64,000 nucleotides of DNA from Parapedobacter pyrenivorans (GCF_014636865.1 NZ_BMER01000001.1:2282718-2346717); one strand, 5' to 3'; shown: positions 1 to 9,306, counted from the stretch's first letter. Numbers and translations: made by a program. The notes: generated from the sequence alone by a model not told the origin.

Positions 1-621
1 AAGTATCATGGTGTTGTTGTCGGGAGAGTTATAAATGAATCCTTCTTCAGCTAATAACACATTATTCGCTGTAGTACTTGATTTATGATCATAGATCATA
101 AGGTCATAAAGGATTTTTCCATCCTTGCTTTTTCCCTTTGCCCGGATGGAATATCCCGGAATGGTATTGTTGAAGATACCGGGTTTGATAAGGAAATCTG
201 CCTGTTTTATTCGAACATCGTATAATAGAGAACCCATTTTGAGATTGACCACGGGCAGAATATAATCGCTGAAAAGGAATGCTCCGCCACTAAATAATCC
301 GACAAGGATGAACAACGGAGACATGGCTTTCCGTAGGGAGACCCCTGCGGCTTTGATGGCCACCAATTCATAGCTTTCGCCCAAATTGCCAAAGGTCATA
401 ATCGATGAAAGCAACATGGATAGCGGCATAGCCATGGATATCTGCACCGCGGATTGGTAGGCCAGTAATTCCAAGATAACGTACCACTCGAACCCTTTCC
501 CTATCAAATCATCGATATACTTGAAGAGGAAAAGCATAAGGAGCACGAACATCACAATGAAAAAGGTGACGATGAACGGCCTGATAAATGATTTCAGGAT
601 AAGAATATGGATTTTTTTCAT
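1..621 (-). CDS. LptF/LptG (YjgP/YjgQ) family permease, partial
   Basis: Inner-membrane subunit of the lipopolysaccharide export machine: with LptB it drives LPS from the inner membrane to the periplasmic bridge. The visible 207 codons start at ATG 621 (MKKIHILILKSF) and run off the left edge, so the C-terminus is missing. The N-terminal amphipathic stretch is followed by a membrane segment (FIVTFFIVMFVLLMLFLFKY), then a QISMAMPLSMLLSSIMTFGNLGESYELVAI-type region with the family's gating helix pattern, a third membrane segment, and the start of the periplasmic beta-jellyroll. A -7 box lies at 651-658, so the gene probably has its own promoter even though the START-like gene upstream points the same way. 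LptF and LptG cannot be told apart from this part. Confidence 0.9.
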   Translation of the reverse strand, partial: MKKIHILILKSFIRPFIVTFFIVMFVLLMLFLFKYIDDLIGKGFEWYVILELLAYQSAVQISMAMPLSMLLSSIMTFGNLGESYELVAIKAAGVSLRKAMSPLFILVGLFSGGAFLFSDYILPVVNLKMGSLLYDVRIKQADFLIKPGIFNNTIPGYSIRAKGKSKDGKILYDLMIYDHKSSTTANNVLLAEEGFIYNSPDNNTMIL

Positions 622-650
622 CGACAAGTACCGCAAAACTACCTTATGTA

Positions 651-658
651 CAAAGGTA
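651..658 (-). promoter_or_regulatory. -7 promoter box of the LptF/LptG gene
   Basis: Reads TACCTTTG on the minus strand, an exact match to the Bacteroidota TAnnTTTG element, about 30 bases before ATG 621 and just after the stop of the upstream START-like gene. Confidence 0.55.
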
Positions 659-665
659 GTATTTT

Positions 666-1043
666 TTAGGCACCTATCACGCTTTGGAGGTATTCTATCT
701 GGTTATCCCAGATTAACCTGCGGTCGCCGAGGATTTCCTCTCGCGCAAAATCAGTGATTGCCAAGGCTACGTCATTGGTGAGCTCATCCTGTACGATTTC
801 CATCTCAAAATGATAGGGTTCGTCATCGAGCCATTTGTATTTCACCAATTTATTTTCTTTCAGGCTGATAAGCTTGGCAGTATGTTGTTCGTCGTCCCAA
901 CTAAACTCATAAATGCCATCCTTGTATGTTACATCGTCTGCAAACCATTGCGCCAATGCATTGGGCTCATGCAAGAAGGAAAATAAGATTTTTGGTGAGG
1001 ACTTGATTTCGTATTCCAAATGGAATTTGATTTTTTCTGCCAT
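666..1043 (-). CDS. START-like (SRPBCC superfamily) domain protein
   Basis: A 125-residue cytoplasmic protein of the helix-grip START/SRPBCC superfamily, in a Bacteroidota group of AHSA1-like proteins. The N-terminal strand (KIKFHLEYEIKSSPKILFSFL), the helix with PNALAQWFAD and the long C-terminal helix fit the fold. There is no signal peptide and no catalytic motif. The ligand and function are unknown. It lies upstream of the LPS-export permease on the same strand, but a separate promoter between them argues against strict co-transcription. Confidence 0.85.
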   Translation of the reverse strand: MAEKIKFHLEYEIKSSPKILFSFLHEPNALAQWFADDVTYKDGIYEFSWDDEQHTAKLISLKENKLVKYKWLDDEPYHFEMEIVQDELTNDVALAITDFAREEILGDRRLIWDNQIEYLQSVIGA

Positions 1044-1116
1044 GCCAATGAAGATAGTAATAATTTGCGTTTGTTGTTCTTTATTAACTTTTTTTCTAAA
1101 GAAAGGGAAAATAAAC

Positions 1117-1124
1117 TATATTTG
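1117..1124 (+). promoter_or_regulatory. -7 promoter box of tRNA-Met
   Basis: Reads TATATTTG (TAnnTTTG), 14 bases before the first base of the tRNA, the usual distance for a short 5' trailer that RNase P removes. Confidence 0.6.
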
Positions 1125-1138
1125 CAAACTAATTTTTT

Positions 1139-1212
1139 GGCGGGGTAGCTCAGATGGTTAGAGCGTAGGATTCATAACCCTAAGGTCGGCAGTTCGATCC
1201 TGCTCCCCGCTA
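1139..1212 (+). tRNA. tRNA-Met (CAT anticodon)
   Basis: A full cloverleaf can be drawn: acceptor GGCGGGG/CCCCGCT (first pair G-U), D-arm GCTC...GAGC, anticodon loop TTCATAA with CAT at its centre, T-arm GGCAG-TTCGATC-CTGCT and discriminator A. CCA is not encoded. The mismatched G-U first pair and the D-arm fit an elongator-type tRNA rather than an initiator. An Ile2 tRNA (CAT modified to lysidine) cannot be excluded from sequence alone. Confidence 0.95.
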
Positions 1213-1216
1213 CGAG

Positions 1217-1242
1217 ACCGGCACATAATGTGTCGGTTTTTC
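1217..1242 (+). terminator. Rho-independent terminator after tRNA-Met
   Basis: Hairpin with arms ACCGGCACA and TGTGTCGGT around a 3-base loop, followed directly by a T-run. It starts four bases after the tRNA. Confidence 0.85.
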
Positions 1243-1278
1243 TATTTAGTAGCGTTAGGTTTGCCGCCACATAAACCT

Positions 1279-1286
1279 TATTTTTG
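1279..1286 (+). promoter_or_regulatory. -7 promoter box of the TSUP permease gene
   Basis: Reads TATTTTTG. Transcription would start near 1292, leaving about 70 bases of leader before the proposed ATC start at 1361. The transcript therefore covers the upstream codons that encode the first membrane helix. Confidence 0.4.
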
Positions 1287-1360
1287 CCCAGGTTATCCAG
1301 CAACTATTGGATGGCTGAAAGGGAGGTGTTACCGTTGGCAACGGGTTAAACTAAGCAGTA

Positions 1361-2101
1361 ATCGACTTTATCACAATATATACGGTATTAGTTATTTTCT
1401 TGGCGACCTTGGTCCGGTCTATTTTCGGATTCGGTGAATCGCTTATCGCGGTACCACTGTTAGCGTTTTACCTGCCCATTGAAATTGCGGTGCCAGTTTC
1501 GGTGTTAGTATCCGTTGCGGTAGCAGGGGTTGTTGTTGCCCAAGATTGGCGAAAGATTCATTACAAGAGCGCTGGATGGTTGGTGCTTTTTTCCATGTTG
1601 GGTATACCAGTGGGACTTTGGTTGCTGACAAGTGTGGAAGAGCAATGGGTAAAAGCATTACTGGCAGTGGTCATCATCGGATTTTCACTTTACTCGCTAT
1701 TTGGACGGGGCATAACGCTCGAAACCGATACTAAATTTGGACTATTCCTTTGCGGGCTATTAGCAGGTGTGTTTGGCGGTGCGTACGGGCTTAATGGACC
1801 TCCTTTGGTTGTCTATGGTGCCATGCGGCGTTGGTCTGCACAGCATTTCAGAGCTACACTGCAAGGCTACTTTCTTCCGGCGAGTCTAATGGGCATGATT
1901 GGCTATTGGATAAACGGACTATGGGTGGCCGAGGTTACCTCGCTTTTCCTTTGGAGCCTACCGGCTGTCTTCTTGGCTACTTTTTTGGGGAGGGCGGTCA
2001 ACCGCCGAATGAACGGCACCTCTTTTTTTACCTACGTTTATATTGGCCTGATCGGTATTGGGGTATTGCTATTGATGGAGTCGCTCTTTGTCTTTCGCTA
2101 G
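1361..2101 (+). CDS. TSUP family (TauE/SafE) membrane permease
   Basis: Integral-membrane anion exporter family, often for sulfite or organosulfonates. The protein is almost entirely hydrophobic, with the family's FGFGESLIAVPLLA segment in the first repeat and GVFGGAYGLNGPPLVVYG in the second. The first conventional start is TTG at 1400, but that would cut through the first membrane helix. The in-frame codons upstream read IDFITIYTVLVIFLATLVRS and begin with ATC at 1361, six bases after an in-frame TAA region, with no ATG, GTG or TTG between. I therefore place the start at ATC 1361 (about 246 residues), tentatively. The gene converges on, and overlaps by 33 bases, a persulfide-dioxygenase/rhodanese gene, which suggests that a sulfur oxyanion is the substrate. 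Confidence 0.85.
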   Translation: MDFITIYTVLVIFLATLVRSIFGFGESLIAVPLLAFYLPIEIAVPVSVLVSVAVAGVVVAQDWRKIHYKSAGWLVLFSMLGIPVGLWLLTSVEEQWVKALLAVVIIGFSLYSLFGRGITLETDTKFGLFLCGLLAGVFGGAYGLNGPPLVVYGAMRRWSAQHFRATLQGYFLPASLMGMIGYWINGLWVAEVTSLFLWSLPAVFLATFLGRAVNRRMNGTSFFTYVYIGLIGIGVLLLMESLFVFR

Positions 2102-3559
2102 CCATGCATTCATGCCGCCCGAAAAATTGCTGATGTTTTCGAAACCGTGCTTTCTTAGTATGGAATAGGCAACAGCTGATCGAGCACCACTTTGGCAATG
2201 GACGATGATTTGCTTTTCCTTACTCACCTTGTTGAGGTTGGCTTCTAGCATTGGCAAGGGAATATTCTCCGCTCCTTGGATATGGCCTGCTTGATATTCG
2301 GCCTCGGTACGGACGTCAATGACTTGAACGTTGTTTTTGTTCTTCAGTGCCTTAAATGTGTGGAGATCGATAATATCCGGTCTTTCCAATGCTATGCCCA
2401 GACGCTCGATTTCAGATACGTAGCCATATATGTTGTCCATTCCGATACGCATGAGTTGGCGGGTGATCGCCTCAAGCCTTTCATCCTCCACCACCAAAAT
2501 AAGTTGCTGTTGGTAATCCAACAGTGATCCCACCCACGTAGCGAACGATTTACTTCCCTCGATGTGGACACTACCGGGGATGAATCCATTGGCCACTTCG
2601 TCCTTGTTACGGGTATCGACAACCTGTAGCCCGTTTTTCCAAGCCCTGAGAAATGCTTCGTCACTTAATTTCGGATAATTTGGAATTTCGATCAGTAGTG
2701 GGTGACGTGCCTTATTCAATTGTTTCATCACTGCAAAATACGTTGGCACGCTGGGTTGGCCATCAAGCACATAATCCACGAAGCCCCCTTCGTCGCCATG
2801 GTATTGAAATGCTTTGTTTAGTAACTTTTCCTGTTCCAATGTCGATTGCGGGATGTCGCTCAGCGACCTACCGCAGAAAGACCCTGCGCTATGCCCTGGC
2901 CAGATTTCCAACCCATCTGGCAATTCAGAAAAACGTTGGATTGACCGATATAGCTGTTTCGCACCCTCTTCGGCTGTGCCTATTTGTCCACTTGCCATTT
3001 CCAGAAGGTCGGGGCGGCCCACGTCGCCCACGAAAACAAAATCGCCTGTCAGGGCCTTTTGCGGTTTTTCGGATATCGCCGGATCGATCAGCAGGAAGGT
3101 GATGCTTTCGGGGGTATGCCCCGGTGTATGCATGACTTGCAGTAGCAGTTTACCCATGTCTATCCTATCGCCATCATTCAACGGAATATGGTCAAATTCG
3201 TACTGCCATTCCTTGCCGCCCGCTGCTGAAAGGAGCAATTCGGCGCCTGTTGCGGTTGCCAGTTCCTGAGATCCGCTCAGGAAATCCGCATGGATATGCG
3301 TTTCGGCGACGCGGGTAATCTGGAGGTTGTTCGATTCGGCGATTTTTAGGTAAGTGTCAATATCCCGCTTGGGGTCTATCACGATTGCCTCACGTGTTTT
3401 CAGACTGCCAATTACATAACTTGCCTGTGCAAGGCTTTCGTCAAATACCCGCTCAAAGAAGAGTGTTTGAGCAAAGGCGCCGTTTGTCTGCAGTAGGATT
3501 CCCAGCGATACCGCGAGCACTTGCAATTTGGTATGTTGATGTTTTTTTATTTTTTTCAT
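2069..3559 (-). CDS. Secreted MBL-fold (ETHE1-like) hydrolase with two rhodanese domains
   Basis: A 496-residue protein. Residues 1-30 form a Sec signal peptide (hydrophobic core, then GAFAQ). The metallo-beta-lactamase domain (about 32-250) carries H88-x-H90-x-D92 in a THIHADFLSG setting, H148 in HTPGHTPES, and D173/H223, the pattern of persulfide dioxygenases, which bind one iron and oxidise glutathione persulfide to sulfite. The first rhodanese domain (about 305-385) lacks the catalytic cysteine. The second (about 405-490) has C455 in CQSGARS and should be active in sulfur transfer. Known relatives fuse these domains in the cytoplasm; the predicted export here is notable. It faces a TSUP permease tail to tail, so oxidation and export of sulfur species may be linked (inference). 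Confidence 0.88.
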   Translation of the reverse strand: MKKIKKHQHTKLQVLAVSLGILLQTNGAFAQTLFFERVFDESLAQASYVIGSLKTREAIVIDPKRDIDTYLKIAESNNLQITRVAETHIHADFLSGSQELATATGAELLLSAAGGKEWQYEFDHIPLNDGDRIDMGKLLLQVMHTPGHTPESITFLLIDPAISEKPQKALTGDFVFVGDVGRPDLLEMASGQIGTAEEGAKQLYRSIQRFSELPDGLEIWPGHSAGSFCGRSLSDIPQSTLEQEKLLNKAFQYHGDEGGFVDYVLDGQPSVPTYFAVMKQLNKARHPLLIEIPNYPKLSDEAFLRAWKNGLQVVDTRNKDEVANGFIPGSVHIEGSKSFATWVGSLLDYQQQLILVVEDERLEAITRQLMRIGMDNIYGYVSEIERLGIALERPDIIDLHTFKALKNKNNVQVIDVRTEAEYQAGHIQGAENIPLPMLEANLNKVSKEKQIIVHCQSGARSAVAYSILRKHGFENISNFSGGMNAWLAKDKERLHQ

Positions 3560-3624
3560 TATTGCTGATTTTAGATTAAGGGATTCTCTTTTTCTTTCCG
3601 TTCTTTCGTGCTATCCTATTACCT

Positions 3625-3738
3625 GGCTTCATCCTTCGGCTGGCAGAGTATTGCTTCGTTAGCAGTAGCTAACTCCTAAGGGCTGTTGCTCTGCAGAAGC
3701 CGCACAAGTTCGGGGAGTAAGCACGCCTGAATCCCGAA
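3625..3738. other. Structured intergenic element with four nested or adjacent helices
   Basis: The 456-base gap 3560-4015 holds a compact set of inverted repeats: 3625-3630 with 3696-3701 (GGCTTC/GAAGCC), 3643-3648 with 3689-3694 (GCAGAG/CTCTGC), 3658-3663 with 3668-3673 (GTTAGC/GCTAAC), and 3709-3714 with 3733-3738 (TTCGGG/CCCGAA). The first three are nested like a stacked RNA stem. On the minus strand it would lie in the 5' leader of the secreted MBL-rhodanese gene. I recognise no known riboswitch core in it. The rest of the gap is AT-rich and shows nothing else. Confidence 0.45.
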
Positions 3739-4015
3739 TTCCTGATAATACAAAGATAAGATAAAGATGCTACGGCCCGAAGGTTGGGGGATTTTCGAAA
3801 CGACATGTGCTGCAAATAATTTGTTTTCAGTGTATTATATTTAATGGGAACCAGCTTCAAAATTGACGGTGAAGAATTTGAACTAAAGGGTTATTTCTTT
3901 AACTTTATGCACTGAATGTACCAAAGGTATTTGGTAATTTAATGTACTATAAAGACCTAACGACATATTAATAAACTAGCGTTTTTCTTCTAATTTGAAT
4001 GATTAATTTTGATAT

Positions 4016-6331
4016 ATGACAACCAAAGCTTTGCTGCAGGATATTTTGAAGAAGGCGTCGGTTACCCCATTGCTAGACGATGTGGTGGTACCGCTGTTTT
4101 TTAGATTAGGGAATGAGGTTGACCGCAGCGATCTGCGTAATTTGCTTCAACAGAAACCTTTCATCCGAATTTTTGACACGATAGACCAGCAATTGCGAGA
4201 ATTGGTAAAGTCGTTTTATCCCAAAAAAACATTGGTGGCGGACGAAATCGAGCGTTTGGTGAATGATCATCTAACGGGTATTCCCAAGCTGGAATACGGA
4301 GTCTGGGTATATTATCCGTGGAATGAAACATTGGTGCATATTCTGGATGAAGACGAATTTATAGCCATGCGCACCAACCGCAATCGTTACAAAATTACAG
4401 ATGATGAGCAGTTACTGTTGATGCAAAAGAAAGTGGGAGTTATTGGCCTGTCTGTAGGACAATCGGTGTCGCTCACGCTTTGTATGGAGCGCGGTTGCGG
4501 AGAATTGAGGATTGCGGATTTTGATGAGTTGGAAATCACCAACTTAAATAGGCTAAGGAGCGGCGTTCAAAATATGGGGTTGAAAAAAACCGTTATTGTT
4601 GCCCGAGAGATCGCTGAGATTGACCCGTTTTTGAAAGTGACCTGCTTCCATGAAGGCATAACAGCTGAAAACTTGGACAGCTTCTTGTTGCAGGGTGGTA
4701 AGCTCGATTTACTTATCGACGAATGTGATGGCGTGGATATTAAGATTAACTGTAGAATTGCGGCTAAGAAGCACGCTATTCCGGTACTTATGGAAGCCAG
4801 TGATAGAGGGACAGTTGATATAGAACGCTTTGATTTGGAACCAAATAGACCAATATTGCATGGGTTTGTGGAACATTTAGATGTTTCAAATTTTAAGAAT
4901 CTCAAAACCAATGAACAGAAACTTCCATATATACTTGCGTTTGCCGGTGTGGAAACTTTGTCAGTGAGAATGAAGGCATCGGCTATTGAAGTAGGGCAAA
5001 CGATATCTACTTGGCCGCAATTAGCCAGTGCCGTTACCATGGGGGGAGGAATTACAGCGGACGTATGTAGAAGGGTGCTATTAAACCAATTCTATCAATC
5101 AGGGAGGTATTTTATTGATTTAGAAGAATTGATTGGTGAGCCTAAGATGCAGACACCCGGCTTTGCATATACAAAGAAATCATTGACCAAGGATGAAATG
5201 ATTCGAATTGCTAACCTGGTGCCGAAGTTTGAGGAAAAAACAGCATATTCAATCAGTAAACAGACGCTTAAAGTGTTGGTTGAGGCAGCAATAGTTGCGC
5301 CTTCTCCAGGAAATAACCAACCATGGAAATGGTATTTTGATGGAGTAAGACTGTACCTATTTCACGATATCGAGCGTTCTGAATCGTTCGGGGATTTTGA
5401 GAACATGGCATCCTATATGACATTTGGGGCCGCAATGGAAAATCTAAGCCTGAAAGCGAGTGCTATAGGGGTGGGTGTGGCAGAAAAATTTTTCCCATTA
5501 CCGGATGTACCTCTTCTGATAGCTGTTATTTCATTTGTGCCTTCTCAACCAGTCGATAACAATCTGGCACCCTATATTCACACACGATGTACCAATAGAC
5601 ATCAAGGTAATGGACTGAAATTGGAGTTCAGAGATCTCGTTGAAATACAGCAATCGATAGAGCCAATTGAAGGAGCATCGCTTAGGTTTATCGATGATGC
5701 GGAAGGTTTACAGCAATTGGCAGAAATTGCTGGTAAATCTGAGAAATTGCGACTTTTTATACCGCAAGGCCATTACGAATTATTTGAGAAGGAGTTAAGA
5801 TGGACGACGGAGGAGACAGAAAAAACGAAAGATGGATTAGATGTGCGAACACTTGAGTTGAGTGCCAAAGATACAATAGGTTTTAGGGTGGCCAGAGATC
5901 CGGAAGCGATAAAGCTAGTTGCGGATTGGGGTTTAGGTAAGGCGCTGGAAAATATGACAGCAAACCTCATAAGAACCTCTTCATCGGTTGGACTTATCAC
6001 TATGCCGACCTTTGATGCAATCAATTGTCTCGAAGCAGGTAAGGCGCTAGAACGGATTTGGATGACTACGAGTAAAAATAATATTTCATTGCAGCCATTA
6101 CTAGCACCTATATTGCACTTTACAAGGCTAAGGTTTGGAAAGGGTAAAGATATGCCTACTAGCGTTCAGAATCAGTTTGCCCAACTAGATGATGAGTTTA
6201 ATTCAATATTTAGTATTAACTTAACAGAAGAAGTGCCTTTATTCTTCTTCAGACTGTTCAAAGGCGAGGATCCAACTGTGAATTCACTAAGGTTAAATTT
6301 GGAGGAAGTTTTTTTTCAGAGAGACAAATGA
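4016..6331 (+). CDS. Rv1355c-like ThiF (E1-like) and nitroreductase fusion protein
   Basis: A 771-residue cytoplasmic protein. Residues about 1-125 form a family-specific N-terminal region. Residues about 130-370 form a ThiF/E1-like adenylating Rossmann domain: GVIGLSVGQS at 141-150, the D168-x-D170 pair, and NLNR at 176-179, which bind and activate a carboxylate with ATP in this superfamily. Residues from about 415 on form a nitroreductase-like FMN domain, with PSPGNNQPWKW near its start. The same pairing of E1-like and flavin chemistry is known from azol(in)e-forming RiPP enzymes, but here both are in one chain. The stop overlaps the next start (ATGA), so it is translationally coupled to the GNAT-like gene. 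The reaction is not known. Assignment to the Rv1355c family is from recall of its architecture. Confidence 0.85.
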   Translation: MTTKALLQDILKKASVTPLLDDVVVPLFFRLGNEVDRSDLRNLLQQKPFIRIFDTIDQQLRELVKSFYPKKTLVADEIERLVNDHLTGIPKLEYGVWVYYPWNETLVHILDEDEFIAMRTNRNRYKITDDEQLLLMQKKVGVIGLSVGQSVSLTLCMERGCGELRIADFDELEITNLNRLRSGVQNMGLKKTVIVAREIAEIDPFLKVTCFHEGITAENLDSFLLQGGKLDLLIDECDGVDIKINCRIAAKKHAIPVLMEASDRGTVDIERFDLEPNRPILHGFVEHLDVSNFKNLKTNEQKLPYILAFAGVETLSVRMKASAIEVGQTISTWPQLASAVTMGGGITADVCRRVLLNQFYQSGRYFIDLEELIGEPKMQTPGFAYTKKSLTKDEMIRIANLVPKFEEKTAYSISKQTLKVLVEAAIVAPSPGNNQPWKWYFDGVRLYLFHDIERSESFGDFENMASYMTFGAAMENLSLKASAIGVGVAEKFFPLPDVPLLIAVISFVPSQPVDNNLAPYIHTRCTNRHQGNGLKLEFRDLVEIQQSIEPIEGASLRFIDDAEGLQQLAEIAGKSEKLRLFIPQGHYELFEKELRWTTEETEKTKDGLDVRTLELSAKDTIGFRVARDPEAIKLVADWGLGKALENMTANLIRTSSSVGLITMPTFDAINCLEAGKALERIWMTTSKNNISLQPLLAPILHFTRLRFGKGKDMPTSVQNQFAQLDDEFNSIFSINLTEEVPLFFFRLFKGEDPTVNSLRLNLEEVFFQRDK

Positions 6332-7035
6332 ATATGATTTCTGCTACATTCCGAGCTTTTCGTGCAGTAGATGAACCTAAGTCATGTGCAAGCTTTATAG
6401 AAGGACACCGGAAGGTGCTAGAAATTTATGGAATTACGATGATTACCTCTAATAAGCCATTGTGGACCAATCATAAAAACACCTATGTTGTATTGGTTGA
6501 ATCTAAAATTGATGGTCGGCTCTTTGGTGGAGCGCGACTCCAGATAGCTGATGAAGAGTTAATGTTGCCCATTGAAGAAGCGGTAGGCAAAGTTGATACT
6601 AAGATACATGATTTGGTCAAGCAGCATAGTGAAAAACATCTGACTGCGGAGCTATGTGGTTTATGGAACTCAAGGGAGGTTGCTGGATATGGGATAGGTA
6701 GCGCTCACTTAACTAAAGCAATTATCGTATTAGCAAGAAAACTGAATGTTAAAACATTGTTTGCACTTTGTGCCCCGGCGACGGTAAGAATGGGCGGGCG
6801 CGCTGGTTTTGTTATCGAACGCGCTTTAGGTAATGATGGTTTTTTTAATTATCCCAAACTGGATTTGGTTGCTACTGCGATGGTCATCAGGGATGTTAAT
6901 GAGCTATCACATGCTACAGAAGATAATCAATTGTTTGTAAAGGAATTTGACAAGAACCCTACCCAAGATAGAATAGAAAGAGGCCCGAAAGGCGAGATCA
7001 TGATAGCGTATGACCTGTCATTGGATAAAGTATAA
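6328..7035 (+). CDS. GNAT / autoinducer-synthase-like acyltransferase
   Basis: A 235-residue cytoplasmic protein. The central part (about 55-175) has the order of elements of the GNAT fold as used by N-acyl amino-acid synthases and LuxI-type enzymes: strand VVLVESKIDGRLFGGARLQ, a conserved acidic helix EEAVGK, strand ELCGLWNSREVAGYGIGSAHL, the acyl-CoA-binding-like turn and helix, and strand TLFALCAPATVRMGGRAGF. It overlaps the preceding gene by four bases, so the two products are probably made together and may act on the same substrate. LuxI/FeeM likeness is a pattern judgement, not a proven homology; plain GNAT acetyltransferase is the alternative. Confidence 0.65.
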   Translation: MNMISATFRAFRAVDEPKSCASFIEGHRKVLEIYGITMITSNKPLWTNHKNTYVVLVESKIDGRLFGGARLQIADEELMLPIEEAVGKVDTKIHDLVKQHSEKHLTAELCGLWNSREVAGYGIGSAHLTKAIIVLARKLNVKTLFALCAPATVRMGGRAGFVIERALGNDGFFNYPKLDLVATAMVIRDVNELSHATEDNQLFVKEFDKNPTQDRIERGPKGEIMIAYDLSLDKV

Positions 7036-7109
7036 AATAAAAAATTACTATTCTTGTAAGATAATTTTACTCTTGCGAAAATTATAAGAATATTTGAATA
7101 TAATATAAG

Positions 7110-9236
7110 ATGTTCTTCTCATATATCTTTTTTTTTGCTTTTGGCATTTTAACGGCTCAAATTGACTCTGCTTTAGCGGATGGGGACGACGTTTCCTTCA
7201 CAATAGGCGTTATTGAAGACCGGCATCGTCAATTTAAAATTGCAGACCTTATTCATAGAGATTTTGAAACTCTATCAAACCATTCTCCAAATTATGGATT
7301 AAGCGAATCCGTCTTTTGGTTTAAAGTGGAGGCCGTAAATCGCGGTAGGGACAGCGTTTTTTTGCTTAAAGTCCAAAATGCAAATATTAATAATTTGGTT
7401 TTCTACAGCATTACAAATGGCCAAATTGGCGTTCAAAAGTTGCCAAATACAACCCCCGTTTATCAGCGGGAGTTTAATACGCAATATCCTATTTTCAGAG
7501 TTAAGCTTCTTCCTGACTCTAGTACGGCGTTCTTCTTTCAAGCCTCTGGAGATGGTGTAATGGAAATTCCCATTACCATTGGTAAGAGTGCAACTATTTT
7601 GGAATGGGTAGCCAATGACCAGTTGTACTTTGGTATTTATTCAGGGATTATCGCGGTCATGTTCCTTTATAATTTTTTTCTTTATTTATCAACTAACGAT
7701 AGGCAATATCTATATTATGTTTTGTATATTTTAGTAGTTGGACTTACCCAAGCTTGCTTAAAGGGGTACGCTGCTAAATTTCTATGGCCTGATTCTACGT
7801 GGCTTATTGTTAAGGCTAACCATGTTATTACAGTTTTAGCCGGGGTTTTTTCAATTCTATTCACGTTTAATTTTTTACATGTCAAGCATTTTTTCAAGGC
7901 TGTCTATGCCGCTTTATGCGCCACAATTGCTATTTATGTTATATCTGCTGTTCTATACCTTTTTGGGCATTACATCATTGGTCAGCAAATATTACAGGTA
8001 AATACCGCCCTTAGCTCAGCTTTGGTTTTACTTAGCGGATTTTATATATTCTATAAAAAGAAGTATAAACCTGCATTATTTTTCTGCATAGCCTGGTCTT
8101 TTTTTCTAGGCGGAGTAATTATATATATAATGAAAGATGCGGGTGTCCTACCCTTTAATAGTTTTACCAATAATTCGATTTTAATAGGGTCGGCGCTGGA
8201 AGCTGCCCTGCTGTCATTTGCTTTGGCTGACAAAATAAATATTTACAAAAAGGAGAAGGAAGAATCCCAAGCTGAGGCTTTATTAATTTCCAAAGAAAAC
8301 GAAAAGCTAATTCGCGAGCAAAATATTATCCTTGAACAGCGAGTGGAGGAACGTACCCATGCATTGCAGGAATCGAATGAATCGCTGCAAAACACATTAA
8401 CCCATTTGAAGGAAACACAAGCACAACTGGTGGAAGCCGAAAAAATGGCTTCTCTCGGCCAATTGACGGCAGGTGTTGCGCATGAAATAAACAATCCGAT
8501 CAATTTTGTCACTTCCAACGTTGCGCCATTAAAACGAGATGTCGATATGGTTTGGAATGCCATGGATGAGATTGAAAATATTGCACTGTCAGATTTATCG
8601 TTGTCGGAAAAAAAACAGCGCATCAATGCCTATAAAGAAGAACTTGATCTTGAGTATCTTAAAGTAGAGGTAGATTTTCTGTTAAAGGGTATGCATGAAG
8701 GAGCATATCGGACTGCCGAAATCGTAAAAAGCCTCCGTATTTTCTCAAGGGTAGATGAGGACTCATTGAAATTCGCAGATATCAATGAAGGACTGGAGTC
8801 GACATTGGTAATTCTTAACAGCGTGGTGAAGGAGGGGGTAGCCGTAGACAAAAAATACGGTGAATTACCATTGGTAGAATGTTACCCGGGAAAGCTCAAT
8901 CAGGTGTTTTTGAATATCATTACCAACGCACTGTACGCAATTAACAAAAAATTCGATGGAAATTCCGGTGGAATACTTGAAATCAAGACGGAAGCTGACA
9001 CTGAAAATATCTATATTTCCATCAGGGACAATGGCATTGGTATGCCGACCGAAGTGAAGGAAAAAATATTTGAACCGTTCTTCACAACAAAGGAAGTGGG
9101 AGAGGGAACAGGGCTAGGGATGTCAATTGCTTACAATACGATAAAGAAGCACCAAGGGGAAATTAAGATCGAATCCTCGGTAGGCGAAGGCGTAAAGTTT
9201 TTGATAGTCCTGCCGCGCAAACAACAAACACAATAA
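7110..9236 (+). CDS. 7TMR-DISM sensor histidine kinase
   Basis: A 708-residue membrane receptor kinase. A signal peptide (about 1-24) precedes an extracellular 7TMR-DISMED2-like beta domain (about 30-165), seven membrane segments (about 172-375), and a coiled coil (about 378-445). The histidine phosphotransfer region has H458 in [10 protein letters not shown], and the ATPase domain has [19 protein letters not shown] with the G-box GEGTGLGMS. The extracellular domain of this family usually binds carbohydrates or small ligands. It follows the ThiF-nitroreductase and GNAT genes after 74 bases on the same strand, and is followed by a receiver-kinase; it is a good candidate for sensing the product of the enzymes upstream (inference). 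Confidence 0.92.
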   Translation: MFFSYIFFFAFGILTAQIDSALADGDDVSFTIGVIEDRHRQFKIADLIHRDFETLSNHSPNYGLSESVFWFKVEAVNRGRDSVFLLKVQNANINNLVFYSITNGQIGVQKLPNTTPVYQREFNTQYPIFRVKLLPDSSTAFFFQASGDGVMEIPITIGKSATILEWVANDQLYFGIYSGIIAVMFLYNFFLYLSTNDRQYLYYVLYILVVGLTQACLKGYAAKFLWPDSTWLIVKANHVITVLAGVFSILFTFNFLHVKHFFKAVYAALCATIAIYVISAVLYLFGHYIIGQQILQVNTALSSALVLLSGFYIFYKKKYKPALFFCIAWSFFLGGVIIYIMKDAGVLPFNSFTNNSILIGSALEAALLSFALADKINIYKKEKEESQAEALLISKENEKLIREQNIILEQRVEERTHALQESNESLQNTLTHLKETQAQLVEAEKMASLGQLTAGVAHEINNPINFVTSNVAPLKRDVDMVWNAMDEIENIALSDLSLSEKKQRINAYKEELDLEYLKVEVDFLLKGMHEGAYRTAEIVKSLRIFSRVDEDSLKFADINEGLESTLVILNSVVKEGVAVDKKYGELPLVECYPGKLNQVFLNIITNALYAINKKFDGNSGGILEIKTEADTENIYISIRDNGIGMPTEVKEKIFEPFFTTKEVGEGTGLGMSIAYNTIKKHQGEIKIESSVGEGVKFLIVLPRKQQTQ

Positions 9237-9261
9237 GTGTTCTTTATTAAATCATTTATAT

Positions 9262-9269
9262 TAATTTTG
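9262..9269 (+). promoter_or_regulatory. -7 promoter box of the receiver-kinase gene
   Basis: Reads TAATTTTG (TAnnTTTG), about 37 bases before ATG 9307, in the 70-base gap after the 7TM kinase gene. It suggests that the receiver-kinase can also be transcribed on its own. Confidence 0.4.
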
Positions 9270-9306
9270 CTTTTTAGTCCATTGGCCCTATAAACTTTCC
9301 TTCACG

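Noticed and set aside
3600-3760. Known riboswitch (SAM, cobalamin, TPP) in the MBL-rhodanese leader
   Set aside because: None of the conserved core sequences of these classes could be found on either strand, so it is reported only as an unnamed structured element.
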